64,000 nucleotides of DNA from Oceanobacillus sp. HTM 045 (GTDB lineage Bacteria; Pseudomonadota; Alphaproteobacteria; Rhodobacterales; Rhodobacteraceae), in assembly GCA_009733745.1 (NCBI GenBank), contig WNWL01000001.1:310001-374000 (forward strand), written 5' to 3'. Position numbers and translations under genes: made by a program. Below the pieces are notes generated by a model. That model made no database searches and was not told the origin of the DNA. It saw nothing but the letters and a program-made list of their open reading frames with translations. The stretch's first letter is position 1. Each line of letters begins with the position of its first letter. Below are positions 54,829 through 64,000 of the stretch, piece by piece.

Positions 54829-55821
54829 ATGCCGACCGATACCGACAATCCCTACTGGAATGGCGAGACCCACGCGGTGCTGTCGCGGAGCGAGATTTCC
54901 GCCGACTGGGCCAGCGGCGACCATTCCGGCATCCGAATCGACGCGACCAACCGCGCGTTCTGCATCTGGTACCACGCCCAGCAGACGCTGACGGAGTCGG
55001 TCACCGAGCAGCACTGGGGCGAGATGTACCAGTCGATCCGGGAATGCGCGAACGAGGGCTGGGGCCTCGGCGTCAGCGACCTGCGCGAGGCGCTCTGGCA
55101 CTACGCCCAGAACGGCGGCACCTGGTCGGACGGCAACACGATCACCTATTTCGGCGGCGGCTCGAAGAGCTACAACCGGATGCTGATCAGCGACATGCCC
55201 GAAGGCCCCGGCAACTTCCTGAAGGCGGTGGACGACAAGATCCCCGCGCTGAAGGAGGTGATGCAGACCTACCAGCAGAAATGCAGCGCGCTGGCGACGC
55301 TGCGCGGGTCGCAGGACCCGAGCGACTGGGACCGGATGAAGGACCACCTCTCCACCATCAAGACCACGGCCGAGCGGGCGAAGCCGCTGCTCTGGCTGGT
55401 GCCCGCGGCGATGACCGCGCGCCTGCCGAACACCTCCGCGGGCTGGACCGCGGCGCGCCGGGTCGAGGAACTGGCGGACGGCGCGACGACCTGGGTGAAC
55501 CGCTCGATCAAGATCCTCGACGTGGTCGGGAAGATCGCCGACGGCCTGACCGTCTACACCGAGGCGACGCGGGCGATGGGCGGCGACCGGCGTGCCGGGC
55601 TGGCCTTCGCGGCGCTGCACTACTCGATGAACTTCGTGCCTGTGCTCGGCAGTTTCTACGGCACGATGATCTCGAAGATCCCCGGCCTGATCAACAACTG
55701 GCGCGAGTTCATCGCCGATTACACAAGGCGCTTCGACGACCCGGAAGCCTGGCTCCGCGAGCGCGCGAGCCGCCCGCAGGCATGGCGCTGCGAGATCTGC
55801 GGCTCCTCCGGCGGGCACTGA
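54829..55821 (+). CDS. Leaderless protein of unknown function with C-terminal CxxC
   Basis: This 330-residue protein has no signal peptide. An N-terminal region to about residue 120 is mixed and aromatic-rich; then a long helical middle (ADGATTWVNRSIKILDVVGKI, EATRAMGGDRRAGLAFAALH) and a hydrophobic segment near residue 265 (NFVPVLGSFYGTMISKIPG) that might contact membrane. It ends with CEICGSSGGH, a CxxC pair. I do not recognise a family. ATG 54829 has GGAGGACGCG. The arrangement of a helical core with a hydrophobic hairpin recalls some pore-forming toxins, which is speculation. Confidence 0.6.
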   Translation: MPTDTDNPYWNGETHAVLSRSEISADWASGDHSGIRIDATNRAFCIWYHAQQTLTESVTEQHWGEMYQSIRECANEGWGLGVSDLREALWHYAQNGGTWSDGNTITYFGGGSKSYNRMLISDMPEGPGNFLKAVDDKIPALKEVMQTYQQKCSALATLRGSQDPSDWDRMKDHLSTIKTTAERAKPLLWLVPAAMTARLPNTSAGWTAARRVEELADGATTWVNRSIKILDVVGKIADGLTVYTEATRAMGGDRRAGLAFAALHYSMNFVPVLGSFYGTMISKIPGLINNWREFIADYTRRFDDPEAWLRERASRPQAWRCEICGSSGGH

Positions 55822-55844
55822 GGCGGTCTCCGGGCAGGTGTGGT

Positions 55845-56933
55845 TCATCCTGCGATCTCCGGGGGCACGAGCACCAGCTTGCCGACATGGGATTTCTTCG
55901 CGAAGTCCTCCTGCGCGCGGGAGATCTCCGCGAGCGGGTAGGTGGCGGCGACCAGCGGCTTCACCTCGCCGCGGTTGATGTGCCCGACCAGCGCGGCGAA
56001 GACGCCTTCGTCCAGCGCGGTGCAGCCCATCAGGGTCAGGTCCTTGAGGTAGAGGGTGCGGAGATCCAGTTCCACGATAGGCCCGGCGATCGCGCCTGAG
56101 GTGGCGTAGCGCCCGCCGCGGCGCAGCACGTCGAGCAGCACCGGCCATGCCGGGCCGCCGACGAGGTCGATCACGAGGTCCACGCTCTCCGCGCCCAGCA
56201 CGTCGGCCGGGTTGTCGCCGCGGTCGATGACCCGCTCGGCGCCGAGCGCCTTCACCGTCTCCGCCTTCGCCGCGCCGCACTGTGCGATCACGGTTGCGCC
56301 GCGCCGGCGGGCAAGCTGCACCGCGGCGGAGCCGACCCCGCCCGAGGCGCCGGTGACGAGCACCGTGTCGCCCGGCCCGCATTTCGCGCGGGTCAGCAGG
56401 TTCTCGGCCGTGGAGTAGGAGCAGGGGAAGGAGGCCAGCTCCGCCTCCGTCATGTCCACGGTCATTTTGTGCGCATCCGCCGACGGGGCCTTGCAGAACT
56501 GCGCGAAGCCGCCGTCGCATTCCGAGCCGCGATAGGCCAGCAGGCTGAGGTCGCCGCCCTCGGGCCGGGGGCAGGGGTCCACCATAACCCGCTCGCCGAC
56601 GCGGCCCGGGTCCACCCCCTCGCCGGTGGCGACGATGGTCCCGGCGATGTCGGCGCCCTGGATGCGGGGGAACTGCATCCCCTCGCGCCGCCAGGTGCCT
56701 TCCTCCTGCCCGCCGATCGTGGCGGCGGAAGGATCGGTCGCGCCGGTCACGCCCTTCGCGTACCAGCCGATGCGGGTGTTGATGTCGGTGTTGTTCACAC
56801 CGGCCGCGCCGACCCGGATCAGCACCTCGCCGGGGCCGGGCTGCGGCACGGGCACGTCGTGGCGCAGCTCCAGCTTCTCGGGGCCGCCGAGGCCGGTGAG
56901 CAGGACGGCCGTCATCGTCTCGGGAAGGGACAT
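55845..56933 (-). CDS. Zinc-less quinone oxidoreductase/MDR-type dehydrogenase
   Basis: This 362-residue medium-chain dehydrogenase/reductase protein has TAVLLTGLGGPEKLELRHDVP, NADP-binding TGASGGVGSAAVQLARRRGA, and KDLTLMGCTALDEGVFAAL. It lacks the structural zinc cysteines of classical alcohol dehydrogenases, so it is a quinone-oxidoreductase-type NADPH reductase. It ends the operon that starts with the XRE-cupin regulator and follows the MttB-like gene by 7 bases. The true substrate is unknown. Confidence 0.87.
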   Translation of the reverse strand: MSLPETMTAVLLTGLGGPEKLELRHDVPVPQPGPGEVLIRVGAAGVNNTDINTRIGWYAKGVTGATDPSAATIGGQEEGTWRREGMQFPRIQGADIAGTIVATGEGVDPGRVGERVMVDPCPRPEGGDLSLLAYRGSECDGGFAQFCKAPSADAHKMTVDMTEAELASFPCSYSTAENLLTRAKCGPGDTVLVTGASGGVGSAAVQLARRRGATVIAQCGAAKAETVKALGAERVIDRGDNPADVLGAESVDLVIDLVGGPAWPVLLDVLRRGGRYATSGAIAGPIVELDLRTLYLKDLTLMGCTALDEGVFAALVGHINRGEVKPLVAATYPLAEISRAQEDFAKKSHVGKLVLVPPEIAG

Positions 56934-56940
56934 GCTATCC

Positions 56941-58497
56941 TCAGAAGTCGGTCGGTGCGCCGCCCTCGGCCTTGCGCTTCTCGACGAACGCGGCCAGCTC
57001 CTCGCGGATCGCCTCGTCCATCGGCGGGGCCTCGAACTCGGCCAGGATCTGCTTCCAGAGCTTGTTGGCGCGCTCAGGCGTGCGGATCGAGCCGCGGTCC
57101 TGCCAGTTCTCGAAGTTCGACCAGTCGGAGACGAAGGGCGAGTAGAACGCGGTCTCGTAGCGTTCCTGCGTGTGCGGCGTGCCGAAGAAATGCCCGCCGG
57201 GGCCCACGTCCTTGATCGCGTCGAGCGCGATGTCGTCCGGCCCGGTCGTAACCGGCTTCATGTACCAGATGAACTGCTGCAGCACGTCGCAGTCCATCAC
57301 GAACTTCTCGTAGCTCGCGCAGAGCCCGCCCTCCAGCCAGCCGGCGGCGTGGTAGACGATGTTGGTGCCCGAGGTCACCGCCGCCCACATAGAGAACATG
57401 CTCTCCCATGCCGCCTGCGCGTCCGGGCAGTTGGCGGCGCAGGCGTTGGTGGAGCGGAGCGGCAGCCCGTAGTAGCGCGCCATCTGGCCGGTCACCTGCG
57501 TCGCGCGCACGTAGTCGGGCGTGCCGAAGGCGGGCGCTCCCGTCTTCATGTCCACGTTCGAGGTGAAGGTGCCGATGGCGCAGGGGCAGCCGGGCTTGAT
57601 GATCTGGATCAGCACGATGGCGATCAGCGCCTCGGCGATCGACTGGGTCACCGCGCCCACCATCGTCACCGGGGCCATCGCGCCGGCGAGCGTGAAGGGC
57701 GTGACCACCGTCGGCTGGCCGCGGCGCGCGAGGCGCATCATGCCGTCGAGCATCGGGAAGTCGTGCTTCAGCGGCGAGGTGGAGTTGATGTTGGTGTACA
57801 TCCGCGGCTTGGCGTTGAACTCCTCATGCGTCAGGCCGCAGGCGATGCGGGTCATCTCCATCACGTCCTCGACCCGCTCCGCGCCGAGCGAGTAGGCGTG
57901 CACCACCTTGTCGGTCAGCGTGAGCTTGTCGTAGAGGCAGTCGAGATGCCGGATGGAGGGGTGCAGGTCCATCGGCTCCACCGGGTAGCCGCCGGCGAAG
58001 TGGATGCAGTTGAAGTACTGCGTCAGCTTGATGAAGTCCTGGTAGGCCTTGTGCGTGCCCGACTTCCGGCCCTCGTCGAGGTTGGAGTAGTTCGGCGGCG
58101 AGGAGACGTTGCCGAACACGATCCGCCGGTCGCCGATGGTGATGGTCTTCGCCGGGTTGCGCGGCGTGATGGTGAAGTGCGACGGCGCCTTGGCGATGTA
58201 CTCCATCACCATGTCGCGGCCCATGCGCACGTTCTCGCCGTTCACCGTCGCGCCGGCATCCTTGAGGATCTGGATCGCCTCGGGGTTCAGGATCTCGATC
58301 CCGATCTCCTCGAGGATGCGCATGGCACCGTCGTGGACGGCGGCGACGCCTTCGGGCGGCAGCGGCTCGGTCGGGTTGTCGATGTTGATCACTTCCTGCC
58401 AGGGAAGCTGGCTGATCGCCGGGCCCTTGCCGCGGACGTTGCCAGCGCGGCCACCGCCACGGCGGCGGTGCTTCGCCTCGGCCGAAACCTCGTTCAT
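56941..58497 (-). CDS. MttB-superfamily (trimethylamine/betaine methyltransferase-like) protein without pyrrolysine
   Basis: This 518-residue protein matches the MttB superfamily barrel: [68 protein letters not shown] and [12 protein letters not shown]. In methanogen MttB an in-frame amber codon encodes pyrrolysine just before the PDAQA-like block; here that place is ordinary codons (around NACAANC) and the frame has no stop. Non-Pyl homologues include MtgB, a glycine betaine:corrinoid methyltransferase. The start ATG 58497 overlaps the tdh stop. Within the window a corrinoid protein (6688) could be its partner. Confidence 0.85.
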   Translation of the reverse strand: MNEVSAEAKHRRRGGGRAGNVRGKGPAISQLPWQEVINIDNPTEPLPPEGVAAVHDGAMRILEEIGIEILNPEAIQILKDAGATVNGENVRMGRDMVMEYIAKAPSHFTITPRNPAKTITIGDRRIVFGNVSSPPNYSNLDEGRKSGTHKAYQDFIKLTQYFNCIHFAGGYPVEPMDLHPSIRHLDCLYDKLTLTDKVVHAYSLGAERVEDVMEMTRIACGLTHEEFNAKPRMYTNINSTSPLKHDFPMLDGMMRLARRGQPTVVTPFTLAGAMAPVTMVGAVTQSIAEALIAIVLIQIIKPGCPCAIGTFTSNVDMKTGAPAFGTPDYVRATQVTGQMARYYGLPLRSTNACAANCPDAQAAWESMFSMWAAVTSGTNIVYHAAGWLEGGLCASYEKFVMDCDVLQQFIWYMKPVTTGPDDIALDAIKDVGPGGHFFGTPHTQERYETAFYSPFVSDWSNFENWQDRGSIRTPERANKLWKQILAEFEAPPMDEAIREELAAFVEKRKAEGGAPTDF

Positions 58498-59528
58498 GTC
58501 CGTTCCTCCCAGTCCAGGACCACCTTGCCCGACTGGCCCGAGGCCATCGCGGCAAAGCCCTTCTCGAATTCGTCGATGGTGAAGCGGTGGGTGAGCACCG
58601 GTGTCAGGTCGAGCCCGGACTGGAGCATCGCGAGCCCCTTGTACCAGGTGTCGAACATCTCGCGCCCGTAGATACCCTTGATCGTCAGGCTCTTGAAGAT
58701 GACCAGGTTCCAGTCGATCTCCATGCTGCCCGGCGGGATGCCGAGGAGCGCGATCTTGCCGCCGTTGTTCATGGTCTCGATCATCTGGCGGAAGGCGGGC
58801 GCGGCGCCCGACATCTCCAGCCCGACGTCGAAGCCCTCGGTCATGCCGAGCTCCCCCATCACCGCGCGCAGGTCGGTGGTGGAGGGGTTCACCGCGCGCG
58901 TCGCGCCCATCCGCGCGGCGATGGCGAGGCGGGTCTCGTTGATGTCGGTGACGACGACATGCCGCGCGCCCGCGTGCTTCGCGACCGCGGCAGCCATGCA
59001 GCCGATCGGCCCGGCGCCGGTGATCAGCACGTCCTCGCCCACGAGGTCGAAGCTCAGCGCCGTGTGCACCGCGTTGCCGTAGGGGTCCATGATCGCGGCC
59101 ACGTCGTCCGAGATCCCGTCCGGGATCGGGTAGACGTTGTGATGCGGCACCACGAGATACTCGGCGAAGGAGCCGGGCCGGTTCACGCCCACGCCCATCG
59201 TGTTGATGCAGAGATGCTCCCGCCCCGCGCGGCAGTTGCGGCAGTGCCCGCAGACGATGTGTCCCTCGGAGGTCACCCGGTCGCCCACCTCCAGCCCCTG
59301 CACGCCGGGGCCGAGCTTCTCGACATGGCCGACATATTCGTGGCCGACCACCATCGGCACCGGGATGGTCTTCGCCGCCCAGGCGTCCCAGTTCCAGATG
59401 TGCAGGTCGGTGCCGCAGATCGCGCTTTCCTTGACGCGGATGCGCACCTCGCCGGGGCCTGGCTCCGGCACGGCGACGTCCTGCATCGCGAGGCCGGGCG
59501 CGGCCTCGGCCTTCACCAGTGCCTTCAT
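58494..59528 (-). CDS. tdh: L-threonine 3-dehydrogenase
   Basis: This 344-residue zinc dehydrogenase oxidises L-threonine to 2-amino-3-ketobutyrate with NAD. Catalytic zinc ligands C38 and H63 ([18 protein letters not shown]) and structural zinc cysteines C93, C96, C99, C107 are all present, along with a GAGPIG Rossmann motif. The next enzyme kbl lies upstream in the same operon, separated by a VOC gene. ATG 59528 overlaps the VOC stop. Products are glycine and acetyl-CoA, which link to the C1 genes of the operon. Confidence 0.93.
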   Translation of the reverse strand: MKALVKAEAAPGLAMQDVAVPEPGPGEVRIRVKESAICGTDLHIWNWDAWAAKTIPVPMVVGHEYVGHVEKLGPGVQGLEVGDRVTSEGHIVCGHCRNCRAGREHLCINTMGVGVNRPGSFAEYLVVPHHNVYPIPDGISDDVAAIMDPYGNAVHTALSFDLVGEDVLITGAGPIGCMAAAVAKHAGARHVVVTDINETRLAIAARMGATRAVNPSTTDLRAVMGELGMTEGFDVGLEMSGAAPAFRQMIETMNNGGKIALLGIPPGSMEIDWNLVIFKSLTIKGIYGREMFDTWYKGLAMLQSGLDLTPVLTHRFTIDEFEKGFAAMASGQSGKVVLDWEERT

Positions 59529-59926
59529 GCGAACCCCCAGATGCGTGGCTCCGCGAACTCCAGGCTGTTGCCCGCCGGGTCGCGGAAATAGATCGAGCGC
59601 CCGCCCTGCGGCCACTCGAAGTCGCTCTCGATCTCCACGCCCTCGGCGACCAGGTGCGCGCGCCAGTCCGCAATCTCCTCCGCCGTGGCGGCAAAGCAGG
59701 CATGGCCCGGCCCGGTCGCGCCGTGCGGCGGCACGGGCAGCTTGCCGGTCACCGGCTTGGCCGTCTCGACGGGGTTGAAGATCAGCAGCATCGAGCCGTC
59801 GAGCCGGTAGAACACCTGCCGCTCGCCCTCGCGCCAGTGCTTCTCGAAGCCGAGCACGCCGCCGTAGAACGCCTCCGCGGCGTCGAGGTCCTCGGCGTAG
59901 AGGATGGTCTCCAGCACGGCGGTCAC
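59525..59926 (-). CDS. VOC-family (glyoxalase/bleomycin-resistance fold) protein
   Basis: This 133-residue protein has the VOC motifs [38 protein letters not shown] and [16 protein letters not shown], with metal-ligand-type Glu and His. Members include glyoxalase I, dioxygenases and drug-binding proteins. In the tdh-kbl operon it might detoxify a reactive by-product such as aminoacetone or methylglyoxal, but this is inference. The start is GTG 59926 overlapping the kbl stop (GTGA). Confidence 0.83.
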   Translation of the reverse strand: MTAVLETILYAEDLDAAEAFYGGVLGFEKHWREGERQVFYRLDGSMLLIFNPVETAKPVTGKLPVPPHGATGPGHACFAATAEEIADWRAHLVAEGVEIESDFEWPQGGRSIYFRDPAGNSLEFAEPRIWGFA

Positions 59927-61110
59927 GCGATCACCCCCATCTCCCGCCCCGCCGTGGCGAAGGCGTCCACCGCGCGGTCGAGGTCGGCCTGCGTGTGCGC
60001 CGCCGACATCTGCGTGCGGATGCGGGCCTGCCCGCGCGGCACCACGGGGAAGGAGAAGGCGGTGACGTAGATGCCCATCTCGCCCATCCGCGCCGCCATC
60101 TCCGCCGCCTTCACCGCGTCGCCGATCATCACCGGGATGATCGGGTGGCCGTTGCCCGCCAGCGTGAAGCCGAGCGCGCCCATCCGCTCGCGGAAATACG
60201 CGGCGTTCTCGTGCACGCGGCGGATCGGCGCCGGGTCCTCGCCCAGCATCCGGATGCACTCGGAGGTCGCCGCGCAGATCGCCGGCATCAGCGCGTTGGA
60301 GAAGAGATAGGGCCGCGAGCGCTGGCGCAGCAGGTCGATCACCGGCTTCGGCCCGGCGGTGTAGCCGCCCGAAGCCCCGCCCAGCGCCTTGCCGAAGGTG
60401 CCGGTGACGATGCCGACCCGGTCCTTCACGCCGCAGTGCTCCGGCGTGCCCGAGCCGGTCTCGCCCATGAAGCCGACCGCGTGGCTGTCGTCTACCATCA
60501 CCATCGCGTCGTGCTTCTCGGCGAGGTCGCAGAGGGCGGGCAGGTCGGCGATGATGCCGTCCATCGAGAACACGCCGTCGGTGGCGATCAGCCGGAACCG
60601 GGCATCCGCCGCCGCGACGAGTTGCGCCTCCAGGTCGGCCATGTCGTTGTTGGCGTAGCGGAACCGCCGCGCCTTGCAGAGCCGCACGCCGTCGATGATC
60701 GAGGCGTGGTTCAGCGCGTCCGAGATGATCGCGTCCTCCGGCCCGAGGATGGTCTCGAACAGGCCCGCATTGGCGTCGAAGCAGGAGGAATAGAGGATCG
60801 CATCCTCGGTGCCCGCCCACGCGGCCATCTGCCGCTCCAGCCCGGTATGCAGGTCGGACGTGCCGCAGATGAACCGCACCGACGCCATGCCGAGCCCGTG
60901 CGTGTCCATCGCCTCCTTCGCGGCGGCGATCAGGCGCGGGTGGTTGGCGAGGCCGAGATAGTTGTTGGCGCAGAGGTTCAGGATGTGCCCCGCGCCGGCC
61001 ACGTCCACCTCCGCGCCCTGCGGCGAGGTGATGACGCGTTCGCCCTTCCAGAGACCCTCCGCGCGGATGGTCTCCAGCGTGCCCGCAGCGTGGTCGATCA
61101 GCCCGGTCAT
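59923..61110 (-). CDS. kbl: 2-amino-3-ketobutyrate CoA ligase (glycine C-acetyltransferase)
   Basis: This 395-residue PLP enzyme cleaves 2-amino-3-ketobutyrate with CoA to glycine and acetyl-CoA. It has the PLP lysine K241 in [13 protein letters not shown], the [11 protein letters not shown] Asp/His motif, and the N-terminal [15 protein letters not shown] 61110 lies 34 bases downstream of the XRE regulator stop. Together with tdh it forms the threonine dehydrogenase pathway. Confidence 0.94.
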   Translation of the reverse strand: MTGLIDHAAGTLETIRAEGLWKGERVITSPQGAEVDVAGAGHILNLCANNYLGLANHPRLIAAAKEAMDTHGLGMASVRFICGTSDLHTGLERQMAAWAGTEDAILYSSCFDANAGLFETILGPEDAIISDALNHASIIDGVRLCKARRFRYANNDMADLEAQLVAAADARFRLIATDGVFSMDGIIADLPALCDLAEKHDAMVMVDDSHAVGFMGETGSGTPEHCGVKDRVGIVTGTFGKALGGASGGYTAGPKPVIDLLRQRSRPYLFSNALMPAICAATSECIRMLGEDPAPIRRVHENAAYFRERMGALGFTLAGNGHPIIPVMIGDAVKAAEMAARMGEMGIYVTAFSFPVVPRGQARIRTQMSAAHTQADLDRAVDAFATAGREMGVIA

Positions 61111-61144
61111 CGCGTTCTCCCGCTCGTCGCTGTCGCCGGTGCCG

Positions 61145-61744
61145 TCATGAAGCCGGCCCGCTGAACTGGTTCGGCAGCCCGATCACGAGGAACGCGCGGG
61201 CAGGGGTGTCGCCGGCGGTGTAGATCGAATGCGGCCGGTCGGCGAAGTAGCGCAGCGTCTCGCCCGCGGCGACCGCCAGCACGTCGTTGCCGATCACGAT
61301 CTCCAGCCGGCCCTCGATGCAGTGCAGGTGCTCGAACGTGCCCTTGGCATGGGCGTCGCTGTCGAGCCGCCCGCCCGACTCGAAGATCACGTCGTACCAC
61401 TCCGCCGGCAGAACGGTGCGCTTGGGCGAGAGCAGGCGAAGCTGCACCTTGCCGTCGGCCGACCGCTTCACCGGGGTGGCGTAGGCGGGCATGTGGTCCG
61501 CCACGCGCACCGAGCCGTTGCGGTCGTTGCTGTCGAGATCGGCGATGTCGAGCCCGAGCGCCTGGGTCAGGTTCCAGACCACCGCGAAGGTCGGGTTCAC
61601 CAGCCCGCGCTCGAGCTGGCTGACCATCGATTTCGACACACCCGAGCGCTCGGCAAGCTGGTCCAGCGTCAGCCCGAGACGCTTCCGCGTCTCCCGCAGG
61701 ATCGCGCCGAGTTCCGGCGGAGGGGTATGAATCGGGCTGGTCAT
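61145..61744 (-). CDS. XRE-family regulator with C-terminal cupin sensor domain
   Basis: This protein of about 199 residues has an N-terminal HTH ([36 protein letters not shown]) and a cupin domain with [16 protein letters not shown]. Such proteins repress amino acid or polyamine catabolic operons and are relieved by the pathway substrate. It is the first gene of its operon and probably autoregulates. ATG 61744 is chosen; the ATG at 61765 lies inside the candidate operator and has no ribosome binding site. Its operator is likely the TTGAAC boxes at 61764-61791. Confidence 0.87.
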   Translation of the reverse strand: MTSPIHTPPPELGAILRETRKRLGLTLDQLAERSGVSKSMVSQLERGLVNPTFAVVWNLTQALGLDIADLDSNDRNGSVRVADHMPAYATPVKRSADGKVQLRLLSPKRTVLPAEWYDVIFESGGRLDSDAHAKGTFEHLHCIEGRLEIVIGNDVLAVAAGETLRYFADRPHSIYTAGDTPARAFLVIGLPNQFSGPAS

Positions 61745-61763
61745 CGGGGGCCACGTTTGCGCC

Positions 61764-61791
61764 ATTGAACGAGAAGTTCAATATCTTGAAC
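61764..61791. promoter_or_regulatory. Overlapping TTGAAC inverted repeats, candidate operator of the XRE-kbl-tdh operon
   Basis: ATTGAAC (61764-61770) and GTTCAAT (61776-61782) form one inverted repeat with a five-base spacer. GTTCAA (61776-61781) and TTGAAC (61786-61791) form a second with a four-base spacer. The three half-sites share the middle box, giving a tandem operator just upstream of the XRE gene. Confidence 0.55.
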
Positions 61792-62022
61792 GACGCGAAA
61801 TGTCGGATTCTGGCAAGGTGGCGATCGATCTCTCGCGTTCTGCGCCGGTGCCGGTGCCGAAAGTTCCGGCCCGGGTGCCGGCACCGATTCCGGCTGCCGT
61901 TCCCGGGCGGTCGGGAGCGGCATCCCGCGCCTTTGCGAACCGCGCGACATCCGGCGCGTTAACTATTTTATCGTTTCAAAACAATGCCTTGCGGGGCTCG
62001 CAACCTTGCGAACCCTTGCGCA
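61792..62022. other. Intergenic region between the XRE operon and the HAD gene
   Basis: No supported gene. It carries an AT-rich patch (about 61960-61985, GTTAACTATTTTATCG) and several GCCGG/TTGCG repeats. The promoter of the XRE operon should lie in the first 40 bases. No terminator of the HAD gene is visible. Confidence 0.35.
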
Positions 62023-62742
62023 TCACCCCCCGAGCCGGTCCAGGAGGGCCGGGAGGTCGGCAATCGACGGGATGACGTGGTCGGCGAAGGGAGCGAGGTC
62101 CGCCTCGGTCGCGGGGCCGGTCAGCACGCCCACCGCCAGCGCCGCGCCGGCATTCGAGACCATCTCCAGGTCGTGGCGGCTGTCGCCCAGCATCACCACG
62201 CTTTCGGGCGAGACGCCGACCGCGGCGGCGAAGGCCCAGAGCATCCCCGGCCCGGGCTTGAGCCCGTGCCCGCTGTCGTAGCCCGCGACGAAGTCGAACC
62301 GGTCGCGCACCCCCGCCGCATCGAGATGGGCATGGGCCGCCGACTCCGCGTCATGCGTCGCCACGCCGAGCCGGAGGCCCTTGCCCCGGAGCGCGTCGAG
62401 CAGGCTGGCGAGGTCATGGCAGGCCGGCACCAGCCCGTCGCTGCCGACGCCGCCCGCGACCGTGTTGGCGTATAGCTCGATTTCCCCGGGCTGCCGGCCG
62501 GGCAGCAGGTCCGCCCAGACGGCGGCCACCTCGCTCGTCGCCCCCGCCACGATCGGCGCCCCCGGCAGGAACCGCCCCTCGAGCGGGTCGTACCCCGCGA
62601 GCCGCGCCATTCGGTAGCGCGTCGCCGGGTCCGGCGCCAGGTCATCGAGGATCCGCTCGATCACCCGCGCCCAGGTGGCGTTGAAGTCGAACAGCGTTCC
62701 GTCCTTGTCGAACAGGATCGCGCGGACCGGCATGCGCGGCAT
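62023..62742 (-). CDS. HAD-family phosphatase (phosphoglycolate phosphatase-like)
   Basis: This 239-residue HAD hydrolase has the nucleophile motif FDKDGTLFDF (D12, D14), motif II VATHDAES and motif III/IV KPGPGM with LGDSRHDLEM. It dephosphorylates a small metabolite. The cap domain is the C1 type expected for phosphoglycolate or beta-phosphoglucomutase-like enzymes. ATG 62742 has GGGGAGG. It is alone on its strand, next to the tRNA gene. Confidence 0.87.
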   Translation of the reverse strand: MPRMPVRAILFDKDGTLFDFNATWARVIERILDDLAPDPATRYRMARLAGYDPLEGRFLPGAPIVAGATSEVAAVWADLLPGRQPGEIELYANTVAGGVGSDGLVPACHDLASLLDALRGKGLRLGVATHDAESAAHAHLDAAGVRDRFDFVAGYDSGHGLKPGPGMLWAFAAAVGVSPESVVMLGDSRHDLEMVSNAGAALAVGVLTGPATEADLAPFADHVIPSIADLPALLDRLGG

Positions 62743-62870
62743 GGAACCTCCCCGAGTTGAACGCGCTGGGCGGGCAGCATCGCATCAAGCAGCCTGCACG
62801 AAAAGACGCATCTCGGGGGCTTGCAATGGGTCCGCCATGGGTGTAGGGAAGCGCCTCCGCCAAGGCGGAC

Positions 62871-62946
<76 letters not shown>

Positions 62947-63176
62947 TTTTTCAATTACTTAGCTAGATGTTCGGGTGCGGCGCGGTTCGGTGTCAGCACT
63001 ATGTCAGCAGAGCGCCAATTTCCGCAGGCGAGTACGCAATCGGTGAGCAACAGAACATTGCTGCGCGAACTGGCCTTTAGCTCGCGGGAGGACGAATCGG
63101 AAGTTGCGTTACGGCACCGCTTAGAAGTGCGCACGACCGATGGTTTGAACGCAGAGTCAGGCCCGTGGCCCAAATG
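62947..63176. other. Low-GC, gene-free start of a probable acquired island
   Basis: The base composition changes immediately after the tRNA. No convincing gene is seen; small open frames (for example 62955-63173, minus strand) have no recognisable family. It may contain remnants of an integrase or attachment site. No second copy of the tRNA 3' end is within the window. Confidence 0.4.
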
Positions 63177-63199
63177 AAAAAGGGCCCCGAAAGGCCCTT
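63177..63199 (-). terminator. Rho-independent terminator of the 63222 gene
   Basis: On the minus strand AAGGGCC and GGCCCTT pair over 7 bp around a TTTCGG loop, followed by TTT. It lies just after the stop codon at 63222 and is oriented to terminate that gene. Confidence 0.8.
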
Positions 63200-63221
63200 C
63201 AACAACCCTGAGAAGCCTGTG

Positions 63222-63428
63222 TCAGGCTCTCCGCAGTGATAGCTGCGCCGATACATCCGACGACACCTTATCGCGCAGAGCGCGATTGTAGGCAGCGCGA
63301 GCCGGGTCAACCTTTTTGATGCCATCGAAGACGCGAGTGCTCACGTAGCTGGACGCAGACCGCTCACTGTCAGCGGACCGAGTGAACCCACAGAGCTTGG
63401 AGAACTGCGTTATGAACCGCTGCTTCAT
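63222..63428 (-). CDS. Small hypothetical protein in the island
   Basis: The 68-residue frame (ATG 63428; 63455 is an alternative) is basic and has no recognised motif. It has a good terminator after it, which argues that it or its operon is a real unit. Composition differs from the GC-rich core genes. Function unknown. Confidence 0.5.
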   Translation of the reverse strand: MKQRFITQFSKLCGFTRSADSERSASSYVSTRVFDGIKKVDPARAAYNRALRDKVSSDVSAQLSLRRA

Positions 63429-63479
63429 GATACACCTATAATCCGCTCTTTCCATCTTCCGCGAATTTTGCCTCCCCTG

Positions 63480-63998
63480 TCAATGGGGTAGGCGCTGAAC
63501 CCAAAACGCGCGGTTAAAGGGATCGGTTCCGTTCTCTACAACGACGTAACCACAACTTTCCAGCGTTTCCGTTAAGATTTCGTGCTTTCTCATAGCCTTT
63601 GAAGGGAGGTTGCTTCCTTTCGCCACACGATAAATCAGAGCTGGCTGGCAACGCATAGCCAAGCAGGCACAACTCTCCGCCACCAACTTGACCACATCTG
63701 GGCGACACTCGGGAGGAATGTACGCTGCAGCGACGCTCCGTTCCTGCGTTTCGATTGGTTCAATCGTTCCCGAAACGCAATCAATGTGAATCGTGAATGA
63801 AAACTCCATTCCCTCCCGTCCATCTCCGGGGGCCCAGGGGGCGAACCGCGATTCAACAGATACCTCAAGGCCATTCGAATAGTTGATCAACGGCAATAAG
63901 ATTAACTTTGCCTCAGGTTCGTCGAAAGCATCAGCAATCCAGTTCTCATCTGCCCTAGCTGGAGCTGCCCAATCATATTCTATGTTGATGAGGTTCAT
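63480..63998 (-). CDS. Hypothetical protein in the island (start near window end)
   Basis: This 172-residue protein has lower GC and codon use unlike the rest of the window. Segments are LLPLINYSNGLEVSVESRF and RPDVVKLVAESCACLAMRC. No family is recognised. ATG 63998 is two bases from the window end, so its ribosome binding site is not visible and the true start may be further upstream. It supports a horizontally acquired island next to tRNA-Lys. Confidence 0.55.
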   Translation of the reverse strand: MNLINIEYDWAAPARADENWIADAFDEPEAKLILLPLINYSNGLEVSVESRFAPWAPGDGREGMEFSFTIHIDCVSGTIEPIETQERSVAAAYIPPECRPDVVKLVAESCACLAMRCQPALIYRVAKGSNLPSKAMRKHEILTETLESCGYVVVENGTDPFNRAFWVQRLPH

Positions 63999-64000
63999 CT

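Noticed and set aside
56941-58497. Pyrrolysine-type MttB
   Set aside because: The frame contains no in-frame amber codon and the Pyl-equivalent site has ordinary codons, so this is a non-Pyl homologue.

Overview
The window is a very GC-rich bacterial chromosome segment, with third codon positions mostly G or C. Its gene content points to Alphaproteobacteria, most likely Rhodobacterales. It has lipid A biosynthesis (lpxK), the CckA-pathway phosphotransferase ChpT, a DUF1127 protein, the ornithine-lipid pair olsB-olsA, the ethylmalonyl-CoA pathway enzyme Ecm, a methionine-synthase system split into separate methyltransferase and corrinoid proteins, and dimethylglycine-dehydrogenase-like fusions. 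No rRNA genes, CRISPR arrays or intact insertion sequences were seen. One tRNA gene, tRNA-Lys(CTT), lies near the right end, followed by a base-composition change that looks like the edge of an acquired island.

Layout. Bases 1-23,950 hold mostly short housekeeping and accessory operons: lpxK (partial), sufE, a betaine/methyl-homocysteine methyltransferase, a rhomboid protease, two leaderless metzincin-like proteins flanking an Lrp/EamA pair and a corrinoid protein, a rhodanese gene broken by an amber codon, DUF1638, gmk and a gamma carbonic anhydrase, chpT, olsBA, thiE, DUF1127 and a PhyH dioxygenase. An SRPBCC/beta-propeller/YrhK operon ends this part. Bases 24,039-34,750 (minus strand) are one tightly overlapping 13-gene operon: a CUT1-type ABC transporter with two ATPases and a DUF2160 membrane protein, two DhaL subunits, DhaM, a private HPr and EI, an HTH-like protein and DhaK. 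It looks like a self-contained system for importing and phosphorylating a triose or small polyol/ketose. A tartrate/D-malate-type dehydrogenase and a class I fructose-bisphosphate aldolase follow.

Bases 37,500-49,500 carry a membrane acyltransferase, a leaderless DUF4347/caspase-like protein, ecm, and an enolase-superfamily/hydrolase pair. They also carry pcp-cutA, pirin, a beta-hydroxyacid dehydrogenase and an iron alcohol dehydrogenase. Bases 49,750-61,750 form a C1/glycine region: two tandem FAD-GcvT (dimethylglycine/sarcosine dehydrogenase-like) genes, then an operon XRE-cupin regulator, kbl, VOC, tdh, a non-pyrrolysine MttB-like methyltransferase and a quinone-oxidoreductase-like dehydrogenase. 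Together with the methyltransferase, corrinoid protein and DUF1638 at the left end, the window is rich in methylamine/betaine, glycine and folate C1 functions.

The most unusual signals are noncoding. Three families of dispersed intergenic repeats are each present twice, and two of them keep stems with compensatory base changes. A perfect 21-bp palindrome precedes the DUF1127 gene. A hairpin masks the ribosome binding site of a secreted DsrE-like protein. A CTG start codon is suspected for a secreted beta-propeller protein. All functional calls rest on reading motifs; no database search was run.
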